Source of the DNA: Pohlia nutans
Taxonomy: Eukaryota > Streptophyta > Bryopsida > Bryales > Mniaceae
Assembly: GCA_022496805.1 (NCBI GenBank)
Contig: CM040106.1
Location: 6,200,001 to 6,264,000 of the forward strand
DNA length: 64,000 bases
Direction of reading: 5' to 3'
Shown here piece by piece: positions 35,120 through 44,012 of the stretch (the stretch's first letter is position 1; each line of letters starts with the position of its first letter). A program made the position numbers and the translations under genes. Under the pieces are notes generated by a model. It made no database searches, had not been told where the DNA came from, and saw nothing but the letters and a program-made list of their open reading frames with translations.

Positions 35120-35803
35120 TCAGCACACAATCTTCCATCCACGTCTCCTTGGATCGTCAGAGAAGAATACTTGTTGGCGATGCAATGCAAATGCAAATGA
35201 ATTGGCATGCACCCTCCAGTCCATGTGGTTGAAGTTTGCCACGGTGAATCCATACTTATCCCGCTCAATGTTGGGGTATCGTGGATCCCGTGCTGCCTTA
35301 ACCCAATTGCACACAAGTACCCTGGTGCAGTGATTTCGGTAATCCAGCTCCAGTATTTCTTCTATGTAGCCCACATACTCTTCGGTTCTTTCAAATGGCC
35401 TGTCATTGTGAATCCCCCAACGAAGTTCACCTGTAAAAGTGGCTACCACACATGAGTTGCGAGTAACGAGACCACCTTCAGAGCTCCGAACGCGGAAATG
35501 CATCCCAAATGCAAGCATTAGCCGATGTAAGGTTGCGTACCGCTCCGGTGGTTGGGAGTACTGTATGATGTCTTCATCTACCTGTGGTTGGAAGTACTGT
35601 ATGATGTCTCTATCTAATCGCTGGCCAGCACGCTGAGCGTCTGTCACCCGTGCCCTCAACCAATTTTCAAAAGGGGGCAATTCGCTCAGTTCAGGGAGGT
35701 ACCGATATGGTGCAGAGGAGTGACGACGACGTGCTTGTACTCGGTATGCCTCCCGCTCTTGCCAATTCCGTCTTTTTGCAACACTATATGCCCTCAATGA
35801 CAA
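35120..35803 (-). pseudogene. CACTA transposase C-terminal part, DUF4216 domain
   Basis: Open frame of 227 codons. The segment YVGYIEEILELDYR, VLVCNWVKAARD, DKYGFTVANFNHMD, FALHRQQVFFSDDPRRRGW matches the DUF4216 domain that ends plant CACTA TNP2-type transposases. The preceding part (YATLHRLMLAFGMHFRVRSS, VVATFTGELRWGIHND) fits the segment before it. Separated from the DUF4218 frame by about 480 bp of ACGTC-containing DNA, perhaps an intron. No start codon of its own is expected. Confidence 0.88.
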
Positions 35804-36287
35804 TCCGCACCTCCATTGTTTGACATGTTGTACGATTTATTTCAGTAGAGCAGGTGCAGATCATGTGAGTAGAGACGATGTATTGAGCGTAGGATTCAGC
35901 AAAGGATGGTTTTATCAATGCCACAATGGGCATGGGTTCAGGCATGGACAAAAAGTATAGCTGTTATGCGAGATGTCCGTCTCAACATCGGCGTTCAATT
36001 CTAGGTGTCTAATTGGGACCACAGTATGACTGATATGAACATGACCGGCATGAGCTAAATATATATTTTTGGGCGTACCTGACGTCATGTATGTAGGGTT
36101 TAGAGACTCACTCTCGCATGGGTTCTAGGCACTGCGCGTTGTCGATGACAAATGCATGTGCGTAGCCGCGCACCTCATCAGACATTTTGCGCTTCATGTG
36201 TTCGTTCCGGGTCAAGATTTCGTCATACATAGTTGGCTCTTCCGTGGGATCCTATACACGGAGCATTGTTGCTTTGTATTGTTTCAT

Positions 36288-36668
36288 TTACTCCGTGCAA
36301 AATCCAAGTGTATCCTCCATACGATACCCTTCCGCTATGCTCCGTTCCGGATGTGCTAAGGTTTTGACATAACATTTCAGAGTCTTCATGTACCGTTCAA
36401 TTGGATACATCCACCAGCAATGGACAGGCCCGCATATGAAAAGCTGCTTAACAAGATGGACCGGAAGATGCGTCATGACATTCAAAAATGTCGGCGGAAA
36501 CTCCTTCTCCAACACGCATGTTGCCATAATTACATTTTGCATCATACTGTCCTTGTCGTCTTCTCGAATCTCCTTTTGGCATATTTTCTGGAAGACTCTG
36601 CTGATTTTTATGATTGCCATGCGTACATTCTCGACCAACAGGTTCCGAACAGCCACCGGGAGTATCAA
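36288..36668 (-). pseudogene. CACTA transposase, DUF4218 domain
   Basis: The frame reads LPVAVRNLLVENVRMAI, FPPTFLNVMTHLPVHLVKQL, GPVHCWWMYPIERYMKTLK and RSIAEGYRMEDTLGFC, the full hallmark series of the DUF4218 domain found after the TNP2 catalytic part. It ends at a stop inside or just past the domain. Order and strand agree with the other CACTA pieces. Confidence 0.92.
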
Positions 36669-36881
36669 ACAAATTCATAGGACATTCACATATTAAAGTT
36701 TTGAGGCACGGCGCATGTGACACATTCTTGTCATAGCAATAGATTTTTTGACGTCCCTGTTCTGTTCATGTTTACGATAACATGAATAAAACCAGATGTC
36801 TCTCCTAGAATGTGACCTAGAACATCTAAGAAAACGTCTAGATGTTACGAACGATGTTTTCTATGACATTCACCGTCACAG

Positions 36882-38057
36882 CTACGTCTGGTTGGGAGAC
36901 ATCTTGCCGTTAAACCTCTTGTTTCTGCGATAGGGATGGTGATGAGCTAGATACCTACGGATTCCTCTATATACAATCTTGTGACCTCTCATGCTTCGAT
37001 CTGGTAGCAGCTCACCTGTCTTTGCCATCCTCGCCTTTGTCTCAGGGCCACAACATGGACAACCTTTATAACCCTTGCAACATAAGCCTGAGACGAGACC
37101 GTATGCAGGAAAATCTGAGATTGTCCACATCAGCAACCCACGTAGTTTGAAACTTTGAGACTCTTCCGGTTGGGAGAAGTCAAGAGCCGGGACGCCTCGC
37201 CACAGTTCATGGAGCTCCTTCAACAGTGGACGTATGAAAACATCAATGTTTTTGGCTGTTGGTAACTGCTTGCCTGAAATCAAGATACACAACGAAATGA
37301 ATAACTTCTTCGTGACAAACCAAGGCTCGAAGTTGTATATCAAGATCAACCAATTTGTATTGTTGAGCTTGAAGGGATTCACTCCGTCCAACACCAAAGC
37401 AAACCGCAAGTTCCTGCTCTCTGCGCCAAAGTTGCCGAATGCAACGTCTCTGTCGATGTGCTTCCACTCAGGGCTGTCAACGACCGATCGCATGACGTTG
37501 TTGTCGCTGACGTGTTTTGTGTATCCCGTTAACATGCGTGCAATCTCTTGAGAGCGCCACATCCGTTTCAGCCTAGGTATCAAAAGGAAGTGTTGAATCA
37601 CCTTTGATGGGATACTGTTGGTGCCCTCCATCCAACGCGACTTGAAACAATGAGGGCATGTATTCAGCTCTGCGTATTGGTCTTCATAAAGCACACATCC
37701 ATCAGGACATGCATGTATGCTATTGTAGTTCAAGCCCAACTTGCGGATGGTCTTGCGGGATGCATAATGAGTACCTGGCAGCTTGTTCCCCTTCGGTAGC
37801 AAGTCTTCTGACAAAAAATGCAACAATTCGTCTGTAAACTTGTTGCTGACACGGAACACCACGCAAATGTTCATGATGATGATTGTTGCGGAGACAACAC
37901 TTGTCTTTGAGCCGGGATACAACGGCGTTGTCGCTTGCGTGAACAAGTCTTCCAATCCATCCATTGTATCATTGTCGCGGTCCTTGATCTCTGGTACATT
38001 AGGTTCGGCAATAGACGCCCTATGCAACGCGTCCCCACGGTCAAATGCCTCCATCAC
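36882..38057 (-). pseudogene. CACTA TNP2-type transposase catalytic part
   Basis: 391 codons. Features: LHFLSEDLLPKGNKLPGTHY, NSIHACPDGCVLYEDQY, CPHCFKSRWM zinc-like pair, FALVLDGVNPFKLNNTNW, GKQLPTAKNIDVFIRPLL, LRGLLMWTISDFPAYG and GYKGCPCCGPET. These are TNP2 landmarks, including the DG(V)NPF acidic motif. The usual continuation after the HHHPYRRNKRFNG motif is missing: ACGTC-rich DNA (36690-36890) follows instead, so the second half of the catalytic region before DUF4218 is lost or intronic. Upstream the frame is continuous but broken by TAG at 38064-38066 and TAA at 38244-38246. Confidence 0.95.
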
Positions 38058-38243
38058 CTGCCTCTACACGTCGTGATGCTCGTCGAGTGGGGTGCCAGCA
38101 CCATCAACTTGATCCTCGCCCTCAGCATCAGCAACAGCATTGTCGACAACGTCATCCGCGACAATGTCATCGCCAACAACGTTATTACCGACACGGGTAT
38201 AATCCATATCGATGACGTCATTGTCAAATGCAATATCTTCAAC

Positions 38244-38531
38244 TTAGACACCATGGGATGGATATTCGTCGACTGGATCATCACCGATCATGGACTTGGT
38301 CAGAAAGGGGTCCCTACCCACCGACGTATGGTGATTTTTGATGATTTGTATCTGTTTGCGACGCCCCCATTGACAGTCCCTGCACGGGCATGGGAATGAA
38401 AGTATATTTTGCTCTGTTGCCACTCGCAGCTCCGTTTGTAGGATTAGGTCACCAAGTGGGATATGACGCAATGTACGGCCGTCGTTTGTGATTCGGACGG
38501 TTGCACCGCCACTACGCAAATTCTCATTCAT
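38244..38531 (-). pseudogene. CACTA transposase-associated N-terminal domain
   Basis: The frame reads NILSFPCPCRDCQWGRRKQI, IIKNHHTSVGRDPFL and DEYPSHGV. The CPCRDC cluster followed by a short linker and a final HG is typical of the transposase-associated domain at the start of TNP2-type proteins. The same frame continues through TAA (38244) into an acidic linker and then the TNP2 part. The start lies near the beginning of the element's coding region; DNA upstream (38540-38870) is ACGTC-rich. Confidence 0.8.
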
Positions 38532-38905
38532 GGCACTGAGTTTGTTGCCACGTCTGTATTGTCAACTGCATTGCACAGAAACACTTGCGTGTAAGCATGG
38601 CATCGCATGTATAAAATCCATGACACACCATCTACAGTCATACTTATGATGGTCTGTGGGAACGCAGGAGTAGTGAACGAAAACGCACAAATGTTTTTGA
38701 TAACGTCGTTGTAAACGTCATAAATAACGAAATACATAAAAGGTGATGTTTGCTTCAACGCAGTGACGTTTATATAGATGTTCTGACAAACAGTAAGGCC
38801 AACATCTATAGAACTGACCAGTCGTTTTACCGTGACGTACATATTATTCCTTATGTCGACTTCTAATCTATGTACAAGCTAAATTGCCATCTGCTGGCAT
38901 AGGCT

Positions 38906-39617
38906 TCACAATGCCGACCAAAACTCTGCCTCCCGCATTGCTAAAAATGCTTGTTCGGCCAGCCAATTCTCATAGTTCTCCTTCCAACTATCAAATGGAT
39001 AACAACCGTCATAGAACCACGACATGCAGTACAAGTTCTTGTTGTAGACTTCTCCAACCGTCTCAGGCATGAAGTCCTCCGTAGCAACAATACCACGATT
39101 GTATAAGTACATGTGGTTGAGATGGAGAAGGGCTAGACCCTCGAAGTACTCGGAAAACTCGAGATCATATTGTTCAAAGGGATATGGTTCATATGCATAA
39201 CCGCATTCCCCCACAGATTCAACGTCGAAAAAGGCCTCCCCAGACTCTGACATTGTTGTGTCAGACATACTCCTAAGCGGCCCTGAAAGTGTGCCACATT
39301 TCTCAGACACCATGGGGAGCGTAGTCCTCGTTGTTATGCAGCCAGTGGAGCTGTTTGCAACAACGTTCACTAAATTGTCCCTCTAGACTGTGCGCCCTCT
39401 CCATCAACATCCAGGCTAACATTCTGTGTGACATTGCATGCATGTAACTCCCACGTGGCATAGAAGCTGAAGAAGAATTACGTGTCTTGCCGTCGACACT
39501 TGCACATCCAGCTTGGAATGACTCGATATTTCCTCCAGGGTTGTTCATCATGTCGGTCATGTCGTGTAATGCCATGTCGTGCCGATTATGTCGTGTCGGA
39601 TCCCTCCAGCACGACAC
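38906..39617 (-). pseudogene. Unrecognised gene in two overlapping frames
   Basis: Frame 39617-39303 (MSCWRDPTRHNRHDM, SYMHAMSHRMLAWMLMERAH, CCKQLHWLHNNEDYAPHGV) overlaps frame 39370-38906 (SEKCGTLSGPL, EPYPFEQYDLEFSEYFEGL, SWFYDGCYPFDSWKENYEN, LAEQAFLAMREAEFW). Amino-acid composition of both looks coding, and a single frame change near 39310 would join them into about 230 residues. The protein is rich in aromatic and acidic residues. No family recognised. It is immediately beyond the CACTA coding region and could be a second element-encoded product or an independent gene. Confidence 0.5.
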
Positions 39618-39737
39618 GATAGGGTCAACCTAGACTACAAGTAGGATCAACCTAGTCTTTTCACCAAGTAGGGTTAAAACAGTTACCTTTCTGCCACCTT
39701 GCAAGCTAGACGTGGCTCAAGAAGCACATGTAGCATG

Positions 39738-39775
39738 GCCACGTAGGACCCCTTGGAAGTCGTGTCCTACGTGGC
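39738..39775. repeat. 12-bp perfect hairpin
   Basis: GCCACGTAGGAC (39738-39749) pairs with GTCCTACGTGGC (39764-39775), loop 14 bases. It lies between the unknown gene at 39617 and the GGGCAGTC-type array, thus in its possible promoter or leader. The arms contain the G-box-like core ACGT (CCACGT). Confidence 0.8.
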
Positions 39776-39829
39776 TATGTGGTCCCGGGTAAATGTTTTA
39801 CCCTCAGTCAGCTTGCCTCACTCCGGACT

Positions 39830-40195
39830 GCCCCTTCCCTCCGACTACCATGTTTCCCGACTGCCCCCCTTCCCGGCCAACTGCTCGAATCCGACGGTTT
39901 AGATCCATCCACTGCATTCGACTGCCTTAGCCCGACTGCCTCAGGTCCATCTGCCCGAACCCGACTGCCTCAGCCCGTCAGCCTCATCCCGTTTGCCTTA
40001 TCCTGTTTGCCCCACACCCCGTCTGCCCCTCACTCCGTCTGCCCCTCACTCTGTCTGCCCCTCACCCCGTCTGTCCCTCATCCCGTCCGCCCCTTACCCC
40101 GTTTGCCCTTCACCCCGTCTGCCCCTCATCCCGTCTGCCCCTCATCCCGTCTGCCCCTCATTCCGTCTGCCCTCTTTCCCGTCTGTCATGTTCTA
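39830..40195 (-). repeat. C-rich array (GGGGCAGTC type, minus sense)
   Basis: Irregular copies of CGACTGCCCC change at about 39990 into a regular 17-bp tandem like CCCGTCTGCCCCTCACC. Chance frames encode Pro/Ser-rich repeats (PSAPHPVCPSPRLPL). It lies upstream of the minus-strand gene at 39617. No convincing TATA box between them. Confidence 0.9.
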
Positions 40196-40675
40196 AATGG
40201 CTCCCTTCTGTCTATCATCCCTCCAAAAGATTTTAATAGACAAACAGATATCCAGAAGTCACTAAATTAAGAGTATTACAATTTAACAAATCACTAAAGA
40301 TTTTTTTCAAAAATAGTCTATGCCGTATTTATACTGAAAATTTTATTCAGAAATTGTCAATGCTATATTTATACTGAAATTCAGGGTTGGATTTTGGATT
40401 TCAGTTTCAAAATTAATTTAAAAACTGTAGGGCATAGCAATTATATATCTAAACGTATGCATAGAATCAAAAATTTATAATGTACAACTTTTAGTCATAC
40501 ATCTAGATCAAATGAAGATTCCAATCATGGATGCAACATGTACAACACGCAAATTCAGAAAATAGTATTTATTTACGCATGGAAAAGTTGTCCTTGAAAA
40601 GGACTTACATTGTAAAATTCGACTAAATGCAAACTTGTAGGATCCAATGTTGTACTAAGGGAAAAAAACTATGAA
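40196..40675. other. AT-rich spacer
   Basis: Downstream of the kinase-like gene. It holds a short direct repeat of about 54 bp (phrase TATTTATACTGAAA at 40327 and 40369). No gene seen. Confidence 0.6.
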
Positions 40676-42454
40676 CTATATATTGTAACGGTAACATTGG
40701 GTTGGAGTCATGAGACGATATGGGTTTGCTTTCAATGAGTTCACAGCATGGGCCAAGGTCCAACGCTCTTTCGGGTCGTCCAAGGTGAGGCCATCCAAAA
40801 CCCTATTCCACATGACACGGGTCGTATCATCTCCTCTGAAGAGCGTTGATGCCATCGCATCGTTAAATATATATCTTGCGAGCTTCCCCGTTGCATATGC
40901 CTCCGATTTCTTAGTGTGCTTCGTCGGTTTAGTGCCAGGAGATACAACCACCCCATCAACTTCCTGGGGTAGCATATACCACAACTCCGGTGCAACCCAC
41001 CATCGCGTCTCCTTTTTCTCTTTTAGGTCCGCCTTGTCTCTTGCCCAGTTATTCGAATAAGGTTCTTCACCACTCCAAGATGCCATGCCCCAATCGCACA
41101 CGCCAATGTACACATCTTCAGGTCTCTCCGGTGGAAAATGTATGAGGATGTTGGATGGGCTCAAATCGTTGTGCTGCACGCCGCTTTTGTGTAACACATC
41201 GATGATGTTCATGAAGGCCCAGGCTAGCCAGGAATGCTGCTTACGATATGCCGCAATCCTCCGACGGACCACTGAATCCATCCCTTCCATTTCTAGCATG
41301 GTATCGGGATGTATGCCTTTGTAAGGCTTTTCAATCCGCTTCACCGACTGTACTGAATTCCCATTCCACCATATGGTCAACGCAGACATGTTCTCCGCCG
41401 ATAACGCAAAGAATTTTATCATTCCCGGGTGGTCCACGGGATTGACTAGGGCCTCGATAGAAAGTTCCTTTCTTGCCTTAGATTTGTCTTTTCTGGCAAT
41501 CTTGCTTGTCTTCTCAGCAAAAACCATATGATTTGGAATCGGTGCAAAATTATGAATCGATACTTGCCACACCTTGCCATACGCCCTCTAAAATTGTTCA
41601 CCACTTTTGCTCACAATTTCAACTGACCTCGGAATCCACATGATTCCGGTTCTACCATGTGAAGAAAGATGACCCACCAGCAACTTGTCGACCCATGGAG
41701 GCATACGTGTCACCACGGCTTTCACCTGTTTGGCGTAAGTCTCCCACCAAACCAGCTTCTCATATTCTAGGTCTGGTGTAGAGGTAGTTAGGGAATTAAT
41801 TGCCTTGGGGTGAGTTGGCTCATAGAGCTACGTCGGATTGTACACGCCTTGCTGCACTTGATTATGGAACCACGATCCATAGCCCGCAGCACTGGGAGCA
41901 TCAAAATGCCTTGGATCCTGTAGGAAAACGTCTGCTAAATGCACCTTCATGTCCTCGATTACTACCGCGAGGCCATGTACTCCGTGGTGCAAGTACTTTG
42001 TTTCCAAATATTCCTTTGTCTTCTTCTTAAAGAACTGCAACGTTGAACGTTGAACTAATATTAGGCAGCCCCTTGAAGGAACTTCGGGCCGGTTTCTCCT
42101 CTCCTCCGGTGTCAGGTGCTTCCTCTTTTTCCCCGAGCATCCAGAGGTAGAACCTCACACCGAGGTACTCGGTGCTTGAGAACTACTCCCTCCAGTGACT
42201 TCAATGCTTCGTTGTGGGTTCATGGGCCTAGTCCCAATAGAGGCACTCGCGGTGGGACCAAACTCAAGATCTTGCACACCTACCAATATACTTGCCACAC
42301 GTTGCGATGCCTGGCTTTGGTCCCTGCCACCCGATGTACCTGCCACGTGCTGCAACCCCTGGCTTTGGTCCCCAGTCGATGTTGTAGCCATCGCGCTCTG
42401 TCCTACGGTCCTCATCCTCTTCCGAGGTTGCTTGAATCCGTTGTTCCTTTCCAT
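40676..42454 (-). pseudogene. Kinase-like gene with three in-frame stops
   Basis: One frame of 593 codons from ATG at 42454 (MERNNGFKQPRKRMRTVGQ) to TAA at 40676. After a Ser/Thr-rich, basic N-terminal region there is a middle part (KYLHHGVHGLAVVIEDMKVH, LVWWETYAKQVKAVVTRMP) and a C-terminal kinase-like domain: VQHNDLSPSNILIHF (catalytic loop with D and N), VCDWGMASW (DWG for DFG) and WWVAPELW (APE). The glycine loop is not obvious; K in MVFAEKTSK may serve. TGA 42155-42157, TAG 41828-41830 and TAG 41588-41590 interrupt it with no frame change; each is one C-to-T step from CGA or CAG. The upstream region has TATA-like 42608-42615 and a GGGCAGTCGG array. Substrate unknown. Confidence 0.8.
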
Positions 42455-42607
42455 ATTTTTTTTAAAAAAAATTGAAAAACTCCTCCCCCGAAAAAGCCAG
42501 AAACTTATTGCTCCAGAAACCCAAGCAAAAACTGCGAGCGCAGGATTGGTCACGGATTCCTTTGAGGAGCGGTCGAAATTGGCAGCAGTAAATGAGGGGC
42601 GGCCCTC

Positions 42608-42615
42608 AATATATA
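42608..42615 (-). promoter_or_regulatory. TATA-like box of the kinase-like gene
   Basis: TATATATT on the minus strand, about 155 bp upstream of the ATG at 42454 and directly next to the GGGCAGTCGG-type array. Confidence 0.55.
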
Positions 42616-42639
42616 GAGGCGGCCGTCGAGTTAGGGTTT

Positions 42640-42800
42640 TGGCAGTCAGGGCAGGACAGTCGGATAGAGGCAACGGGATTAGGGCAGTCGGAAGGGGGCC
42701 GTCGGATAGAGGCCGACGGGATTAGGACAGTCGGAGGGGGGCCGTCGGGTTAAGGGCCGACGGGTTCAGGGCACACGGGGATAGGCAATCGGGGATGGGC
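42640..42800 (+). repeat. GGGCAGTCGG minisatellite (plus sense)
   Basis: Copies of GGGCAGTCGGA, GGGCCGTCGGATAGAGGC and CGACGGGATTAGG follow one another. Unlike the arrays at 47 and 49 kb, the G-rich strand is here opposite to the downstream gene's sense strand. Confidence 0.85.
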
Positions 42801-43110
42801 AATCGGATAATCTCAATTGAACACTCTATTGCTGGATGGAACTGAAACTGGATTTCGTTTACAAAGCAACGTTGTAACTGTTAAAGTAAAATTTAAATTA
42901 GGGTTTAGTAGGATTCGATTATTCGTACTTGTTAATCATTATTAATAATTTCCAAATACTTTTGTAAGGTTTAGGCTGGTAAATCAATTAAAAAAAAAAA
43001 ATTAACATAAACTAGAAGAAAAATATTGGAGTGCAGTTGGAATATGGTGTAGTACATGATGGTAGGCTTCCCATTAACTCATTGTATTTAATTTGAAAAA
43101 TCATGTATAA

Positions 43111-43684
43111 CCCCTAAACGCCTTCACGTATGTGTCATTTGGGAAGTATTGCAAAGATGTATTATGAAATGCAACTAACATGAATATTTCAAACTTGGTG
43201 TATGAACAAAAATAACACATTTTGAAGTTAGATTCTATCTATACGGTCAGATCTATGATTGCCATCACTGATATATCTTTTTATAAATTTTGGGACATAA
43301 AGTAAAAAATTGTTTCCTAGTTCGATCATGAATAATACATTGATAGTATGTGGCCAAAATTTGTTGAGATGGATTGTAACATAGTACTGCAGGTTTTGTA
43401 ACTTTAGGAGATTTTTAAGATGCTCGATTTTATGACTTATTATTTTCAACAACAATGTCAGACTAAAATATTAAAATTTAGGGTTGAAATACTTCAACAA
43501 GAAATGAGGCATACTTTATTCCAAAATTGTTTCATTATTGATCAGAACACACATACACGGAGCTAACTTCCCATACAAATTTTAGTATAGAAATAACGAT
43601 AACTTTGAAAATCGCATAACAGTTTAGATAGTACAGATTTAATCCGTACTAGATGCTAAATTTGCATGCTTGGGCAATTAGTTG
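43111..43684. mobile_element. Non-autonomous element, TTAA family (574 bp)
   Basis: Left end CCCCTAAACGCC preceded by ATAA, right end TTGGGCAATTAGTTG followed by TTAA (43685-43688). Internal sequence is homologous to the element at 11827-12395 along its length (TGCAAAGATGTATTATGAAA, ATTCTATCTATACGG, GAAATGAGGCATA). More diverged ends than its relatives; no coding content. Confidence 0.75.
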
Positions 43685-43805
43685 TTAAAGTCCCACTTTG
43701 TACACTAGGAATGAAATTTGAAATCAATACTTGCATACATATGCCAATTATTTATGGACAAGTATTTGCCATACAATAAATACACACTCACGCACATGTA
43801 AAGAG

Positions 43806-43808
<3 letters not shown>

Positions 43809-43851
<43 letters not shown>

Positions 43852-43890
43852 TTTATTTTTATTTTTTATTTTTTTTTATTTTTTTTATTT
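43809..43890. repeat. TA microsatellite followed by T-rich tract
   Basis: About 20 TA units (43809-43849) followed by ATTTTTATTTTT-like sequence. Confidence 0.95.
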
Positions 43891-44012
43891 TGAATGTACC
43901 GCAACAACATAAAAAATTGTACTTAGATGGGGAAAAAAGGATCTCTACCATGCATTTGAATTCGAGGAAAATGATGCAAACATGCATGACTATTTAAATA
44001 TAGCGACATTCC

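Larger units (their letters stand above)
31784..38880 (-). mobile_element. CACTA (En/Spm) DNA transposon, right end not found
   Basis: The left terminus is CACTATAAGAAACCCGTG at 31784, matching the CACTA consensus end, preceded by GAG as possible 3-bp target copy. A long subterminal region rich in ACGTC/GACGT words (31.8-34.9 kb) is followed by transposase domains read on the minus strand in canonical order: N-terminal transposase-associated domain, TNP2, DUF4218, DUF4216. Stops at 38244 and 38064 break the transposase. I could not find the complementary right end (TTATAGTG preceded by GGGTTTC) up to 64000; the given end is where similarity to known domains and ACGTC-rich DNA stops. Confidence 0.85.

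Noticed and set aside
39779..40270. Pro/Ser-rich frame of 163 codons
   Set aside because: It runs through the CGACTGCCCC tandem array; periodic low-complexity DNA opens several frames at once on both strands.
40676..42454. Stops repaired by U-to-C RNA editing, as in organelles of some ferns, lycophytes and hornworts
   Set aside because: The three stops would fit, but editing is organellar while this is nuclear-type DNA, and stops in neighbouring genes (Trp or Lys codons) would not be repaired that way.
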